Source: Halorubrum aethiopicum (lineage in GTDB: Archaea; Halobacteriota; Halobacteria; Halobacteriales; Haloferacaceae). From it: 64,000 bases of DNA. The DNA is taken from NCBI RefSeq assembly GCF_001542905.1, contig NZ_LOAJ01000001.1, positions 1,798,001 to 1,862,000 of the forward strand, in the 5' to 3' direction. This document shows positions 17,408-24,847 of this stretch, one piece after another. A model generated the notes under the pieces. That model did no database searches, had not been told where the DNA came from, and saw nothing but the letters and a program-made list of their open reading frames with translations. Position 1 is the stretch's first letter; each line of letters starts with the position of its first letter. A program made the translations under genes and the position numbers.

Positions 17408-18469
17408 TCAGATATTTCTGTGACCCGGATTAATAGAGATCTTGGATGCTTCCAATGCCGTCTTAAGCACTTTTGTTGTCGATTCCATTGATTCTGGGGG
17501 CGTGAGAGGTCCATTCCACAGTAGTGTTACCGTCTCTAATGGGATCTGCGAAAGTTGGGTAAGTGGGTACAGACGGAGAAGGTGCTCAATGTTATGCCGC
17601 TTATGAACCTCTTCTGAATAATCGAAGACCGAATTAATCGAATTCTCCTGACGGATGTGATCAAGAAGTACGTCTGGGAGACTGAAGCTCGCAGACGGTC
17701 GTTCCACGTCAATATTCGATTTCGCGTACATCTCCAAGACCTGCCAGTCAACCTCGTCGTACGCCTTCTTTACGTCGTAAGGGACGTGGTGTTCAACGGC
17801 TTCAATGAGCGTCCCGTCCTCGTTTGGAATTTCTGGATGTGGGAGAGGGTAAACCGTGTAGTTCCATTGGCGCTGATAATGTGGTGTTCGTCTCCAAGAG
17901 GTATGAGAGACTCCTCGAAGCGATCGTTTCAAGAACACGCCACAGTCGGCATCAACGATATAATAGACAAGTAGATGACGAACCGTGTCCCCATCCTGTG
18001 CTTCGGCTGTCAGAGAATACATCCATGAATATGGTACATGGAAGTCTCCTACGTGGAACGCGACTTGAGCATTCGCTTCTGTCGAATCCGTTTCGAATTG
18101 TCCTTCCCAGAGGAGATGATCGTCAATGGTCGGGTCAATGAGATCGGCTCTTTCAGCGCGAAATTGACCGATAATTCGAGCTAATCTCGGATACTTGAGA
18201 ACCATTTCCCGTACTGAACGAGTGTGTTTCGTAATCGCGGGCGACGTGACGCCGTATTGTTCTGCGAGTTCTTTGGTACTGAATCCGAATTCGTATCGTA
18301 GTAGATAACGTTCCGCTGCTTTTGGACCGATCCCGCTTACATCTGCGCTGAGTTCTTCAACGGCAGCGGTACATTCAGCTTTCGCAGCGTCGAAGTCAAC
18401 ATTCGGTTTCGACGTTGGAATGATCTCATCGAGAGATGTATCCACATCGTTCGGCGCGAAACCATCCAT
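17408..18469 (-). CDS. Unknown HTH protein (353 aa), putative regulator
   Basis: 353 residues. The N-terminal ~100 contain a helix-hairpin-helix-like stretch (SGIGPKAAERYLLRYEFGFS) running into an HTH (TKELAEQYGVTSPAITKHTRSVREMV) like the sigma-70 region 4 / TrpR type. The remaining 250 residues are of unknown fold. It is divergent from the integrase gene, with two palindromes in the shared promoter region. I infer autoregulation and possible control of the neighbouring integrated element. Confidence 0.65.
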   Translation of the reverse strand: MDGFAPNDVDTSLDEIIPTSKPNVDFDAAKAECTAAVEELSADVSGIGPKAAERYLLRYEFGFSTKELAEQYGVTSPAITKHTRSVREMVLKYPRLARIIGQFRAERADLIDPTIDDHLLWEGQFETDSTEANAQVAFHVGDFHVPYSWMYSLTAEAQDGDTVRHLLVYYIVDADCGVFLKRSLRGVSHTSWRRTPHYQRQWNYTVYPLPHPEIPNEDGTLIEAVEHHVPYDVKKAYDEVDWQVLEMYAKSNIDVERPSASFSLPDVLLDHIRQENSINSVFDYSEEVHKRHNIEHLLRLYPLTQLSQIPLETVTLLWNGPLTPPESMESTTKVLKTALEASKISINPGHRNI

Positions 18470-18502
18470 AAGCCTATGTCTCGTGGCTCGCTCATAGGTG
18501 TT

Positions 18503-18579
18503 CCCCTTAGAGGGTTACTTTTCTATATGGGATCGGTTATAATCACTCTCAGACCGATATAGATAACCCCTATAGGGTT
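18503..18579. promoter_or_regulatory. Two operator-like sites upstream of the HTH gene
   Basis: The perfect inverted repeat AACCCCTATAGGGTT (18565-18579) is followed by AATTTTGAG. An imperfect sister, CCCCTTAGAGGGTTACTTT (18503-18521), lies about 60 bases away. Both sit between the divergent HTH and integrase genes and look like binding sites of one regulator. A related CCCCTAAGGGG occurs at 22850. Confidence 0.4.
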
Positions 18580-18629
18580 AATTTTGAGTAAACTTTATAA
18601 CAAACCAGATGTTATGAGCCAGTGAGGGG

Positions 18630-18785
18630 ATGAAGTCACAGGTCATCAGAACGCGTCAGTGGAGGACACCCGTCTGCCAACGAGAGGTCCCCCACAGGTT
18701 CTGGCCATGGCTACATCCAGCACAAACCAGAACAATGCAACAGCAAACTCCTAACACAAAGACAGTTTCGGGGTGGTCACGTTGA
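18630..18785 (+). CDS. Possible 51-aa leader protein before the integrase
   Basis: ATG 18630, preceded closely by GTGAGGGG, opens a 51-codon frame (MKSQVIRTRQWRTPVCQREV ... KTVSGWSR) whose stop overlaps the integrase start region. The product is basic and lacks haloarchaeal acidity, so it may not be translated. Confidence 0.2.
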   Translation: MKSQVIRTRQWRTPVCQREVPHRFWPWLHPAQTRTMQQQTPNTKTVSGWSR

Positions 18786-19933
18786 AGCTCCCAGAAGAGC
18801 CGGGAGATTTCAACCCCACCGCCGCGGGAGAGTACTGGATCAACAAGCGAAAAATTGACCACACTGATAACACGATTCGCTCAAATCAGAAGGATCTTGA
18901 CCCATTCCTGATGTGGTGTAACGAGCACGACATCAACCGAGTTGGCGATCTGACGGAGTGGAAAATCGAACAGTACGAAGACTATGCACACGCACGTGAC
19001 GACTGGAGCGCAATCACGATTAAGAACAAGCTCCAGACGTTGAAGCAATTCCTTCGATTCCTCGGTGAGAAGGGAGCATTCGACGGGTACCTTCATCCAG
19101 CCGTCACTGTCCCCGATCTGGATCGTAGTCAAGAGGTGAATACAGAGAAGTGGGACAAGACGGACGCCCTTCCGCAGATTCGATTTATGCGGAATTCTCC
19201 GAAGTGGTATGGAACGTTCGAACACGCAGTGACAGAAATTGCGTGGTTCACGGGCCGGCGAGTCCAGGCCATCGCCGGTCTAGATCTCAGCGATTATACC
19301 CGGGACCCAGACGAGGAAGATCCCGCTGACGGCCCATACCTCGACTTCAAGCATCGGGCAGATGAGGGAACGGGCCTCAAGAACAAACTTGATAGTGAAG
19401 ACCCAGTCGAAATCTCCGACGACGTCGCCGACGTCCTTGACCACTACATCGCTCGGGAACGGAATGATAAGCGAGACGAAAATGGACGTGAGCCGCTGTT
19501 GACCACTCGGCAGGGGCGAGCAAGCATAGGGAAGATTCGGGGAGCGATCTATCTCGCTACCCAGCCCTGCATCCGAATCGCGTGTCCACACGGTGAGAAC
19601 GCAAAGAAGTGCGAGTACCGCAAGCGGGATCACGCCAGCAAGTGCCCCAGCTCGCGGTCGCCCCACCGAATTCGAACTGGGTCGATCCAGTGGCAGCTAG
19701 ACCAAGGAATCGCCCCCGAAGACGTATCAGATCGAGTCGACGCGAGCGTGGATACGATTCGACGACACTACGACGTTCCCGACGACCGCGAGAAAATGGA
19801 GAATCGTCGCCGGAAATACACTGGGGTCCTCGAAGACTCGATAGACGAAGCCGATGAGTCCACAGAGCAGACTCAGTCTGAGCAAGGTGACGACGACTCA
19901 GACGCCAGTTCCGATCCCTCAACTACACTATGA
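18773..19933 (+). CDS. Tyrosine recombinase/integrase
   Basis: 386 residues. A SAM-like core-binding domain (about 20-115) is followed by the catalytic domain: Arg163 in WFTGRRVQAIAGL, His298-x-x-Arg301 in SPHRIRTGSIQW, and the nucleophile Tyr333 in IRRHYDVP. A Cys cluster precedes the second motif (C266, C271, C280, C291), as in many haloarchaeal integrases, and the tail is acidic. The GTG at 18773 is the likely start. It sits at the left edge of the 20-38 kb element and is the best candidate for its integration enzyme. No att repeat or tRNA gene was recognised beside it. Confidence 0.9.
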   Translation: MVTLKLPEEPGDFNPTAAGEYWINKRKIDHTDNTIRSNQKDLDPFLMWCNEHDINRVGDLTEWKIEQYEDYAHARDDWSAITIKNKLQTLKQFLRFLGEKGAFDGYLHPAVTVPDLDRSQEVNTEKWDKTDALPQIRFMRNSPKWYGTFEHAVTEIAWFTGRRVQAIAGLDLSDYTRDPDEEDPADGPYLDFKHRADEGTGLKNKLDSEDPVEISDDVADVLDHYIARERNDKRDENGREPLLTTRQGRASIGKIRGAIYLATQPCIRIACPHGENAKKCEYRKRDHASKCPSSRSPHRIRTGSIQWQLDQGIAPEDVSDRVDASVDTIRRHYDVPDDREKMENRRRKYTGVLEDSIDEADESTEQTQSEQGDDDSDASSDPSTTL

Positions 19934-20089
19934 CTCGTCAAACAAGTCTGGTTAAAAATAGGTGTGGTGCTCTATGTCATTCCCCCTCGAAAACGGGCAT
20001 AAATGGGGATCAGATTGTGCAAAAACGACTGGTTGGAGTCCCTCCGGCCCCATGGCAGTTTTCAGGTTAACTTATCACATCTTAGTAAT

Positions 20090-20126
20090 AGATATTTAAC
20101 GAAAAACAGGTCCGCAGCCGGAGGTG
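20090..20126 (+). promoter_or_regulatory. Promoter and ribosome binding site of the replication operon
   Basis: GATATTTAAC at 20091-20100 is a good TATA candidate, and GGAGGTG at 20120-20126 is a ribosome binding site seven bases before GTG 20134. The stretch 19934-20090 holds no gene. Confidence 0.5.
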
Positions 20127-20133
20127 TCGGCGC

Positions 20134-20361
20134 GTGAGCCTCGGCCACTCCGGATCCTTCACCGTCACGAAGGACTCCGAGTTCCGTTGCGGGACCTGTA
20201 AGGCTCGGTGTACACGGAGCCCGAACGGCGACCTCGAGTACGGTCACCTCATCGGCTGCCCGAACCGCCCTGACGAGTTCGCGAAGAGTACCTCCGACGG
20301 TGGCCGGTACTACCGTGGCGAGGATACCGATGACGGTGCTGACGGGGGTGCGTCCGCGTGA
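20134..20361 (+). CDS. Small Cys-containing acidic protein (75 aa)
   Basis: Starts at GTG 20134, placed by the GGAGGTG site. It has CGTC at residues 19-22, a third Cys at 26 and a fourth in IGCPN, so it may bind zinc, followed by an acidic tail. First of five overlapping genes leading into the winged-helix replication-type protein. Small zinc proteins of this kind are frequent in haloarchaeal plasmids and viruses. No specific function. Confidence 0.65.
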   Translation: MSLGHSGSFTVTKDSEFRCGTCKARCTRSPNGDLEYGHLIGCPNRPDEFAKSTSDGGRYYRGEDTDDGADGGASA

Positions 20362-20498
20362 GCGACGACGATCTCGGTCACGCGAGTTCGGTCGCCGACC
20401 AGCTTCGGCTCGCCGAGGAGAACGACAACCTCCCGGAGGACCTCGAGGAGAAACACGATCTCGACGCCGGTGACGAGGAGGGAGACGATGTCGAGTGA
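20358..20498 (+). CDS. Very acidic 46-aa protein
   Basis: GTG 20358 overlaps the previous stop (GTGA) and the frame ends at 20498. The product, MSDDDLGHASSVADQLRLAE followed by ENDNLPEDLEEKHD and DAGDEEGDDVE, is strongly acidic and helical, typical of real haloarchaeal small proteins. Part of the tightly packed early operon. Confidence 0.6.
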   Translation: MSDDDLGHASSVADQLRLAEENDNLPEDLEEKHDLDAGDEEGDDVE

Positions 20499-20712
20499 GT
20501 CACGCTCGGCTCCCGGCGTCGGTCACGCCGGACCGCTTCTCTCGGCGCGGTGTACCGGATGCGGGAAGCTCTCGGAGAAGCGTACCGCCGAGATCGTCGG
20601 CGAGCGGTCACGCGGATCGTTCCAGCACGTCTGTCACTCCTGTCAGTGCGTCACGTGGTGGAACGTCCTCCGTGTCCTCCAGGAAGAGAAATCTGCGGGG
20701 GGTGTCCAATGA
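20488..20712 (+). CDS. Zinc-ribbon-like small protein (74 aa)
   Basis: ATG 20488 overlaps the end of the previous gene by 11 bases. Cys pairs in CTGCGKL (about 23-26) and CHSCQCV (about 49-54) are spaced as in a zinc ribbon. It is probably a DNA- or protein-binding adaptor of the element. Stop and next start overlap (ATGA). Confidence 0.65.
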   Translation: MSSESRSAPGVGHAGPLLSARCTGCGKLSEKRTAEIVGERSRGSFQHVCHSCQCVTWWNVLRVLQEEKSAGGVQ

Positions 20713-20888
20713 CGGGGTGCCCGCACCCTACGCAGCGCCCCAGCGGCCGTTGTGAGATGTGCGCCGTTGAGGAGACGTTCGACGGCGTCGAGTTCGACGA
20801 CCTGGATGAGTACGAGTGTCCCGAGTGCGGACGCGGGACGTCGGGTCGCGACGTCGTCTGTTACCGGTGTCGGGGTGAGTCCGCGTGA
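20709..20888 (+). CDS. Zinc-finger small protein (59 aa)
   Basis: ATG 20709 overlaps the upstream stop. Three Cys pairs or triplets (CEMC, CPEC, CYRC) suggest one or two zinc sites. The stop overlaps the next GTG (GTGA), coupling it to the large replication-type gene. Confidence 0.65.
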   Translation: MTGCPHPTQRPSGRCEMCAVEETFDGVEFDDLDEYECPECGRGTSGRDVVCYRCRGESA

Positions 20889-22546
20889 GCGTCGACATGC
20901 CCTCGACGCCCGATGCGACGATCGGGACACTTCCCGATCCGCGCCTCGAGGAGCGCGTCGCTCCCCGGCCCGCCGCACATGGGGCGGCCGTTCAGGCCGT
21001 CTTCAACGACGCGGCTCGAGACCTCCCCGTGTACTCGGCGGTCCACCAGCTGTGGTACGACGTCGTCGGCGATCGCGACCAAGAGCCCGGCGTCGTCCTC
21101 GAGGTCGACCACGACGATCTCCCGTGGCTCGAGGCTCCGACGCCCGACCGCGAGTGGGTCGTCGTCCTCTCCTCGAGTCGATGGAAGGCCGGCACCGGGA
21201 CGGGAGATGACTACTCGGCGTACTACAAGTACGACCTCACGCTCCGCGAGCGCGACGAGAACGGAGACCTGTACAAGACCGGGAAGGCGTGTTCGCTCCG
21301 CGTCGTACCACAGTTCTCCGATCTCAACTACAAGGACGGGAACAGCCTCACGCTACAGTACGGCGAGGGAACGCTCGTGCGCTGTTCGACGACGTGGGCC
21401 GATACCGCCGACGAGGTCGAGGGACAGATGCTCGATGTCCTCGAGCGCGTCCTCGACGTCGACCGCGGCCGGCTCCTCACCGATCGCGACGCCGACTCTC
21501 GGCGCATCGCGAAAGCCGAGGCGCACCATCGGTTCGATATCGGGTGGAAGCGCCAGGTCGTCGAGACGATCGACCAGACTCGCGAGCTGATCGCGTACGG
21601 CGGCATGTCCGAGATCGAGGCGCACCAGCTCCGTCAGCGCGAGGGATACCTCGAGGCGCTCCTCGACGCCGATCGCTGGCACCTCCTCGGATTCGAGCGG
21701 ACGACCTACGACATCGAACTGAAATGCTACCAGGCCGCCGGCTGGGCCGACATTCCGCGGGAAGACCCGGCGCACCATCCGAAGCTCGAGGCGTCGTTCG
21801 CCGGCGTCGACGGCGACGGAGCGCTCCCGCACGTCGACGACTGGGAGGAGGTCATGTCGGTGCTCCGGTCGATCGTCTCGGCTCACCTCGACTGGTCCGG
21901 CGTCGGTCGCGACGAGCTCGTCGCCGACGACTATCAGCCCGGTCCCGCGAGCCCGGAGTACCGGTACCGCCACCCGGCCGGTCGTCGCGAGCAACTCCGT
22001 GAGCGCTTCGAAAGCGTCTCCACGGAGATCCACCGCGAGGCGTTGAAGGCTAACACGCGCGCGGTTTACGACATCCTCCGCGTCGTCGCGACCGAGTCCG
22101 GTGCGTCCTACGATACGCTCGAGGAACGGACGGGGCTCGCCCGGTCGACGATCCGGTACCACGTGACCCGGCTCGTCGACGTCGGCGTCGCCGAGAAGGT
22201 CTCGAATCCGGTGCTCGTCGTGTTCCCGTCGCTCGCGGTTCTCGAGGAGGCCGAAGACATCCTCCGGACGATCTACCCGGACGACCAGGTAGACGACATG
22301 AAGGAGCGCGCCGAGAAGCGGCGCGACCGTCGCGAGGAACGCGACGATCCGGGCACCGTCGACGACCAGGAGGAAAGTGACGACCAGGCCGACGAGGCCG
22401 GCGACGGAGATCGTGGTCGTTCCGAGTGGGCGTACTTCGAGGACCTCTCGTTGAAGCCGCACCAGCTCGCGACCGCGCTCGAGCGCGAGTACCTGGACGG
22501 TGACGAGGTCCGCGTGCGGACGGATCGTCGGACCTGGGTCGAGTAG
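20885..22546 (+). CDS. Probable replication initiation protein with winged helix (553 aa)
   Basis: 553 residues. The N-terminal ~370 residues are of unknown fold with conserved-looking aromatic motifs (WYDVVGD, YSAYYKYDLTL, WKRQVVETIDQTRELI). A clear winged helix lies at about 390-445 (ASYDTLEERTGLARSTIRYH, then VTRLVDVGVAEKVSNP), followed by a highly charged KR/ED linker and a short C-terminal domain (LKPHQLATALEREYLDGDEV). Large proteins with a C-terminal winged helix, unlike rolling-circle Rep, are known as replication proteins of betapleolipoviruses such as SNJ2. Size, position in an early operon and lack of another Rep support that role here, as inference. A terminator follows. Confidence 0.6.
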   Translation: MSVDMPSTPDATIGTLPDPRLEERVAPRPAAHGAAVQAVFNDAARDLPVYSAVHQLWYDVVGDRDQEPGVVLEVDHDDLPWLEAPTPDREWVVVLSSSRWKAGTGTGDDYSAYYKYDLTLRERDENGDLYKTGKACSLRVVPQFSDLNYKDGNSLTLQYGEGTLVRCSTTWADTADEVEGQMLDVLERVLDVDRGRLLTDRDADSRRIAKAEAHHRFDIGWKRQVVETIDQTRELIAYGGMSEIEAHQLRQREGYLEALLDADRWHLLGFERTTYDIELKCYQAAGWADIPREDPAHHPKLEASFAGVDGDGALPHVDDWEEVMSVLRSIVSAHLDWSGVGRDELVADDYQPGPASPEYRYRHPAGRREQLRERFESVSTEIHREALKANTRAVYDILRVVATESGASYDTLEERTGLARSTIRYHVTRLVDVGVAEKVSNPVLVVFPSLAVLEEAEDILRTIYPDDQVDDMKERAEKRRDRREERDDPGTVDDQEESDDQADEAGDGDRGRSEWAYFEDLSLKPHQLATALEREYLDGDEVRVRTDRRTWVE

Positions 22547-22568
22547 CGGCGCTCCGCGTCACGCGTTC

Positions 22569-22603
22569 GCCGCGGTCGACAGCCGCGGCTCCGTCTCTTT
22601 TTT
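22569..22603 (+). terminator. Terminator after the replication-type gene
   Basis: GCCGCGG (22569-22575) and CCGCGGC (22583-22589) form a 7-base perfect stem with a 7-base loop, followed by TCCGTCTCTTTTTT. A stem plus U-run 23 bases after the stop is a convincing terminator. Confidence 0.65.
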
Positions 22604-22849
22604 GCGTCTAACCAACGATCCGCTCCTCTTGACCCTCGATGTTGGTTTACTCGGCGTGTCGTCGATGTCAATCCCGCGCCGATCGTGCCTCCGAGAGGAT
22701 TACACTCGATACCGAAGTGTATTTTAAAACATAACGATTCCTAATAGTCATTCGCGGATCGCGCTTTTCGAGGCGTCGAGCGTCGCGAGACCGGCGGGTA
22801 GAGCGTTTGCGGTGCGTGGGTAGGTTAGCGGGTGTCCCTACGGGTGTAG

Positions 22850-22897
22850 CCCCTAAGGGGGGAGACAATAACGGCCGGAGCCAGAACGGCTCCGGCC
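22850..22897. other. Palindrome plus strong hairpin in a 590-base non-coding region
   Basis: CCCCTAAGGGG (22850-22860) is followed by a perfect 10-base stem, GGCCGGAGCC (22873-22882) with GGCTCCGGCC (22888-22897), and the loop AGAAC. No U-run follows, so it is not a simple terminator. The surrounding stretch 22604-23138 contains an AT-rich patch (TATTTTAAAACATAA, about 22721) and no convincing gene. Such a layout downstream of a replication gene would fit an origin; this is inference. Confidence 0.4.
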
Positions 22898-23138
22898 TAC
22901 CGCCACATACCGCTCCGCACGTGGAACCTACAGAACGGTCGTAGAACGCCCCTTCAGCCGAATCAACACGGCCTCGTGGCTGACGGTACCCCGAGAAGGA
23001 AGGTTGTCAAGAAGCCTTACACGGCCATGTCGCCGGCCCCGACTGATTCTTCTAGGCCGAAGCCACAAATCGTGGAACTCGCCTCTATCTTCCCTGAGAG
23101 CGGCAACAACTATGTTCCACTATTCACAGGGATAGCGT

Positions 23139-23864
23139 ATGTCCGGGGAGATCGTGGAGCCGGAAGATCCTGATCAAACCGCTCTCCTCTCGATGTATGA
23201 TCAGCTGCGGCAGGAGGTTCGTGCTCATGGGAAGCGAAAGACCCGCCGAAACCTCGGCTCGTTCACCGTCATCGGACTCATCGTGGGCTATATATTCGCC
23301 AGCAACGGGGATGCGCGTGTCTTCGTTCTCGTCCCTTACGTACTCGCCTTCCTGTACCTGGCACATATCTCTTCGGTGAATTACGTGATCCAACTGGCCG
23401 CTCTCCTCGCACTGATCGAGACACAGATCGATGTTCCCGGCGCGGAATACGAATATTACCACGGTGGACTTGACATCGACACGAGCACCCGATTTGATGA
23501 GGTTGATGGAGTGGATCGCAGCCAAGAGGAACTCCAAGAGACGGTACAGTCACACGTCCGAGGAACGATGAACATACTTGCGGTTGTCGCTTATTTTGGC
23601 GCTTCTATTGCCGGCTTCTATATTCTCTCGACTCAGGGCCTACCAGAGATGGGGATGGAATCATTTCCGGAGGCGATCCCTCTTGCCGCTCTAATCCTGT
23701 TATCACAGAGCCTTCTCTTCTACCCAGTCTGGGCCTCTTGGGACGCATACGTAGATCATCGAAAAGTTCTGAGCGCCAACGTCAAAGGCGCATATAAGGG
23801 CGAATTAGAGGGAGATATGGCCATATTACACTCAGAGAACTGTTCAGGCGATAGTGAAGGCTGA
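23139..23864 (+). CDS. Four-segment membrane protein of an accessory locus
   Basis: 241 residues: cytoplasmic charged start with KRKTRRN, hydrophobic segments at about 40-56, 60-80, 146-165 and 183-202, and a ~60-residue loop between the second and third containing EYEYYHGGLDI. Less GC-rich than the flanking replication and envelope operons, so probably gained separately. It is followed 32 bases later by the 2H phosphoesterase gene, although that has its own TATA. Function unknown; a membrane effector or immunity role is only a guess. Confidence 0.6.
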   Translation: MSGEIVEPEDPDQTALLSMYDQLRQEVRAHGKRKTRRNLGSFTVIGLIVGYIFASNGDARVFVLVPYVLAFLYLAHISSVNYVIQLAALLALIETQIDVPGAEYEYYHGGLDIDTSTRFDEVDGVDRSQEELQETVQSHVRGTMNILAVVAYFGASIAGFYILSTQGLPEMGMESFPEAIPLAALILLSQSLLFYPVWASWDAYVDHRKVLSANVKGAYKGELEGDMAILHSENCSGDSEG

Positions 23865-23896
23865 AATATTATACTCACTCTCGATGAACCACCACT

Positions 23897-24412
23897 ATGT
23901 CTGATATCTATTCGATTTGGCTCCAGCCGGATCAGGACTCCAATGAATACCATCGCTTGAGTGAATTGATCGACCACTACTCACAACGATACGACGACGC
24001 GCCGATCTTCGCGCCCCACACTACTCTTCTCGGTGGGCTGTCCGATGATCAGGATACGATCACTGAGACCACGCGAACTCTCGCTCAAGAGCATGAACCG
24101 TTCGAAGTCTCCTTTCCCCGCGTTCACTGCTCAACGACGAGGTACCAGTGCGTCTTTCTGTTGGTAGAACCGGTTCTGGAGCTTCTGTCCCTCTATGAGG
24201 ACGCCGTAGGAGCGTTCGAAGCTGGCAGTGAGATGTACGTCCCTCACCTGAGCCTCATTTACAGCGATATGAGCCTCCAAGAGCGATTGGAGCTGGTTGA
24301 AGATATCAAGTCGGAGTCGATGCCTGGTACGGCTCTTCTCGACACGCTCGTCGTTGTGGAGACCACGGGAGACGCCAAAGAGTGGGAGACGATCGCGGAG
24401 TACGAGCTCTGA
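23897..24412 (+). CDS. 2H phosphoesterase (cyclic phosphodiesterase-like)
   Basis: 171 residues of the 2H superfamily. The first catalytic motif is His41-Thr-Thr43 (APHTTLLGG) and the second His117-Leu-Ser119 (VPHLSLIYSD), at the usual distance, in a protein of normal CPDase length. These enzymes open 2',3'-cyclic phosphates or hydrolyse cyclic oligonucleotides. Some phage members (Acb1) destroy CBASS signals, so an anti-defence role on this element is possible. An ordinary RNA-end enzyme is equally compatible. A TATA-like AATATTATAC lies 25-30 bases upstream. Confidence 0.85.
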   Translation: MSDIYSIWLQPDQDSNEYHRLSELIDHYSQRYDDAPIFAPHTTLLGGLSDDQDTITETTRTLAQEHEPFEVSFPRVHCSTTRYQCVFLLVEPVLELLSLYEDAVGAFEAGSEMYVPHLSLIYSDMSLQERLELVEDIKSESMPGTALLDTLVVVETTGDAKEWETIAEYEL

Positions 24413-24523
24413 TCTCGGATCTAGAAGCGAGTTGAGGGCATTCGTCTTGGCGACCTCCTGTTCCACACGAGACTTCTCGGGATCACCAGTCTCAACGAAG
24501 GGGTCGTCAGCTCGTGACCGGCG

Positions 24524-24847
24524 TTACGCAGCCACTCCCTCAAGCCAGCCGAGGAGGAGCTCCAGAACCCAGCGCCCGACCGTGTCGTAGACCGTGCGGC
24601 CCGCACCCAGCGCGTCGCCGACGATCTCGCCGACCGGCGGTTCCCAGTACCCGAGCGCGACGAGCGCTAACAGCGTCACGACGACCGCCACCGCGACCGT
24701 CGCCGTCGACGACGCCGCGCCGACTGCCGCGCCGCCGATCGCCTTGTACCGACGATACCGGAGCAGGACCACCACACCGATGATGGCGATAAACAGCGAC
24801 TCCCCGACGTGATCGCCGAGGAAGCCGATGATGAGTGGGTCAGCCAT
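24524..24847 (-). CDS. Small membrane protein at the end of the envelope operon
   Basis: 107 residues with three hydrophobic stretches (LFIAIIGVVVLLRY, a long ATVAVAVVVTLLALVAL, and a C-terminal amphipathic VGRWVLELLLGWLEGVAA). It overlaps the end of the 1431-residue gene by eight bases and is the last gene of the operon. Likely a virion- or envelope-associated membrane protein. Unrecognised family. Confidence 0.7.
   Translation of the reverse strand: MADPLIIGFLGDHVGESLFIAIIGVVVLLRYRRYKAIGGAAVGAASSTATVAVAVVVTLLALVALGYWEPPVGEIVGDALGAGRTVYDTVGRWVLELLLGWLEGVAA

Noticed and set aside
20027-20050. GGTTGGAGTCCCTCCGGCCC looked like a tRNA 3' end and possible att site
   Set aside because: No proper T-loop (no TTC), no matching anticodon or acceptor halves, and no second copy at the right side of the element.
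21353-22462. 369-codon open frame on the minus strand
   Set aside because: It lies wholly inside the 553-aa replication-type gene; GC-rich codons leave the opposite strand open. The plus-strand protein has domains and correct acidity.
22976-23173. 65-codon plus frame (GTG start) before the membrane protein
   Set aside because: It overlaps the better start at 23139 by 35 bases and has no ribosome binding site or acidic bias; left as non-coding with some doubt.
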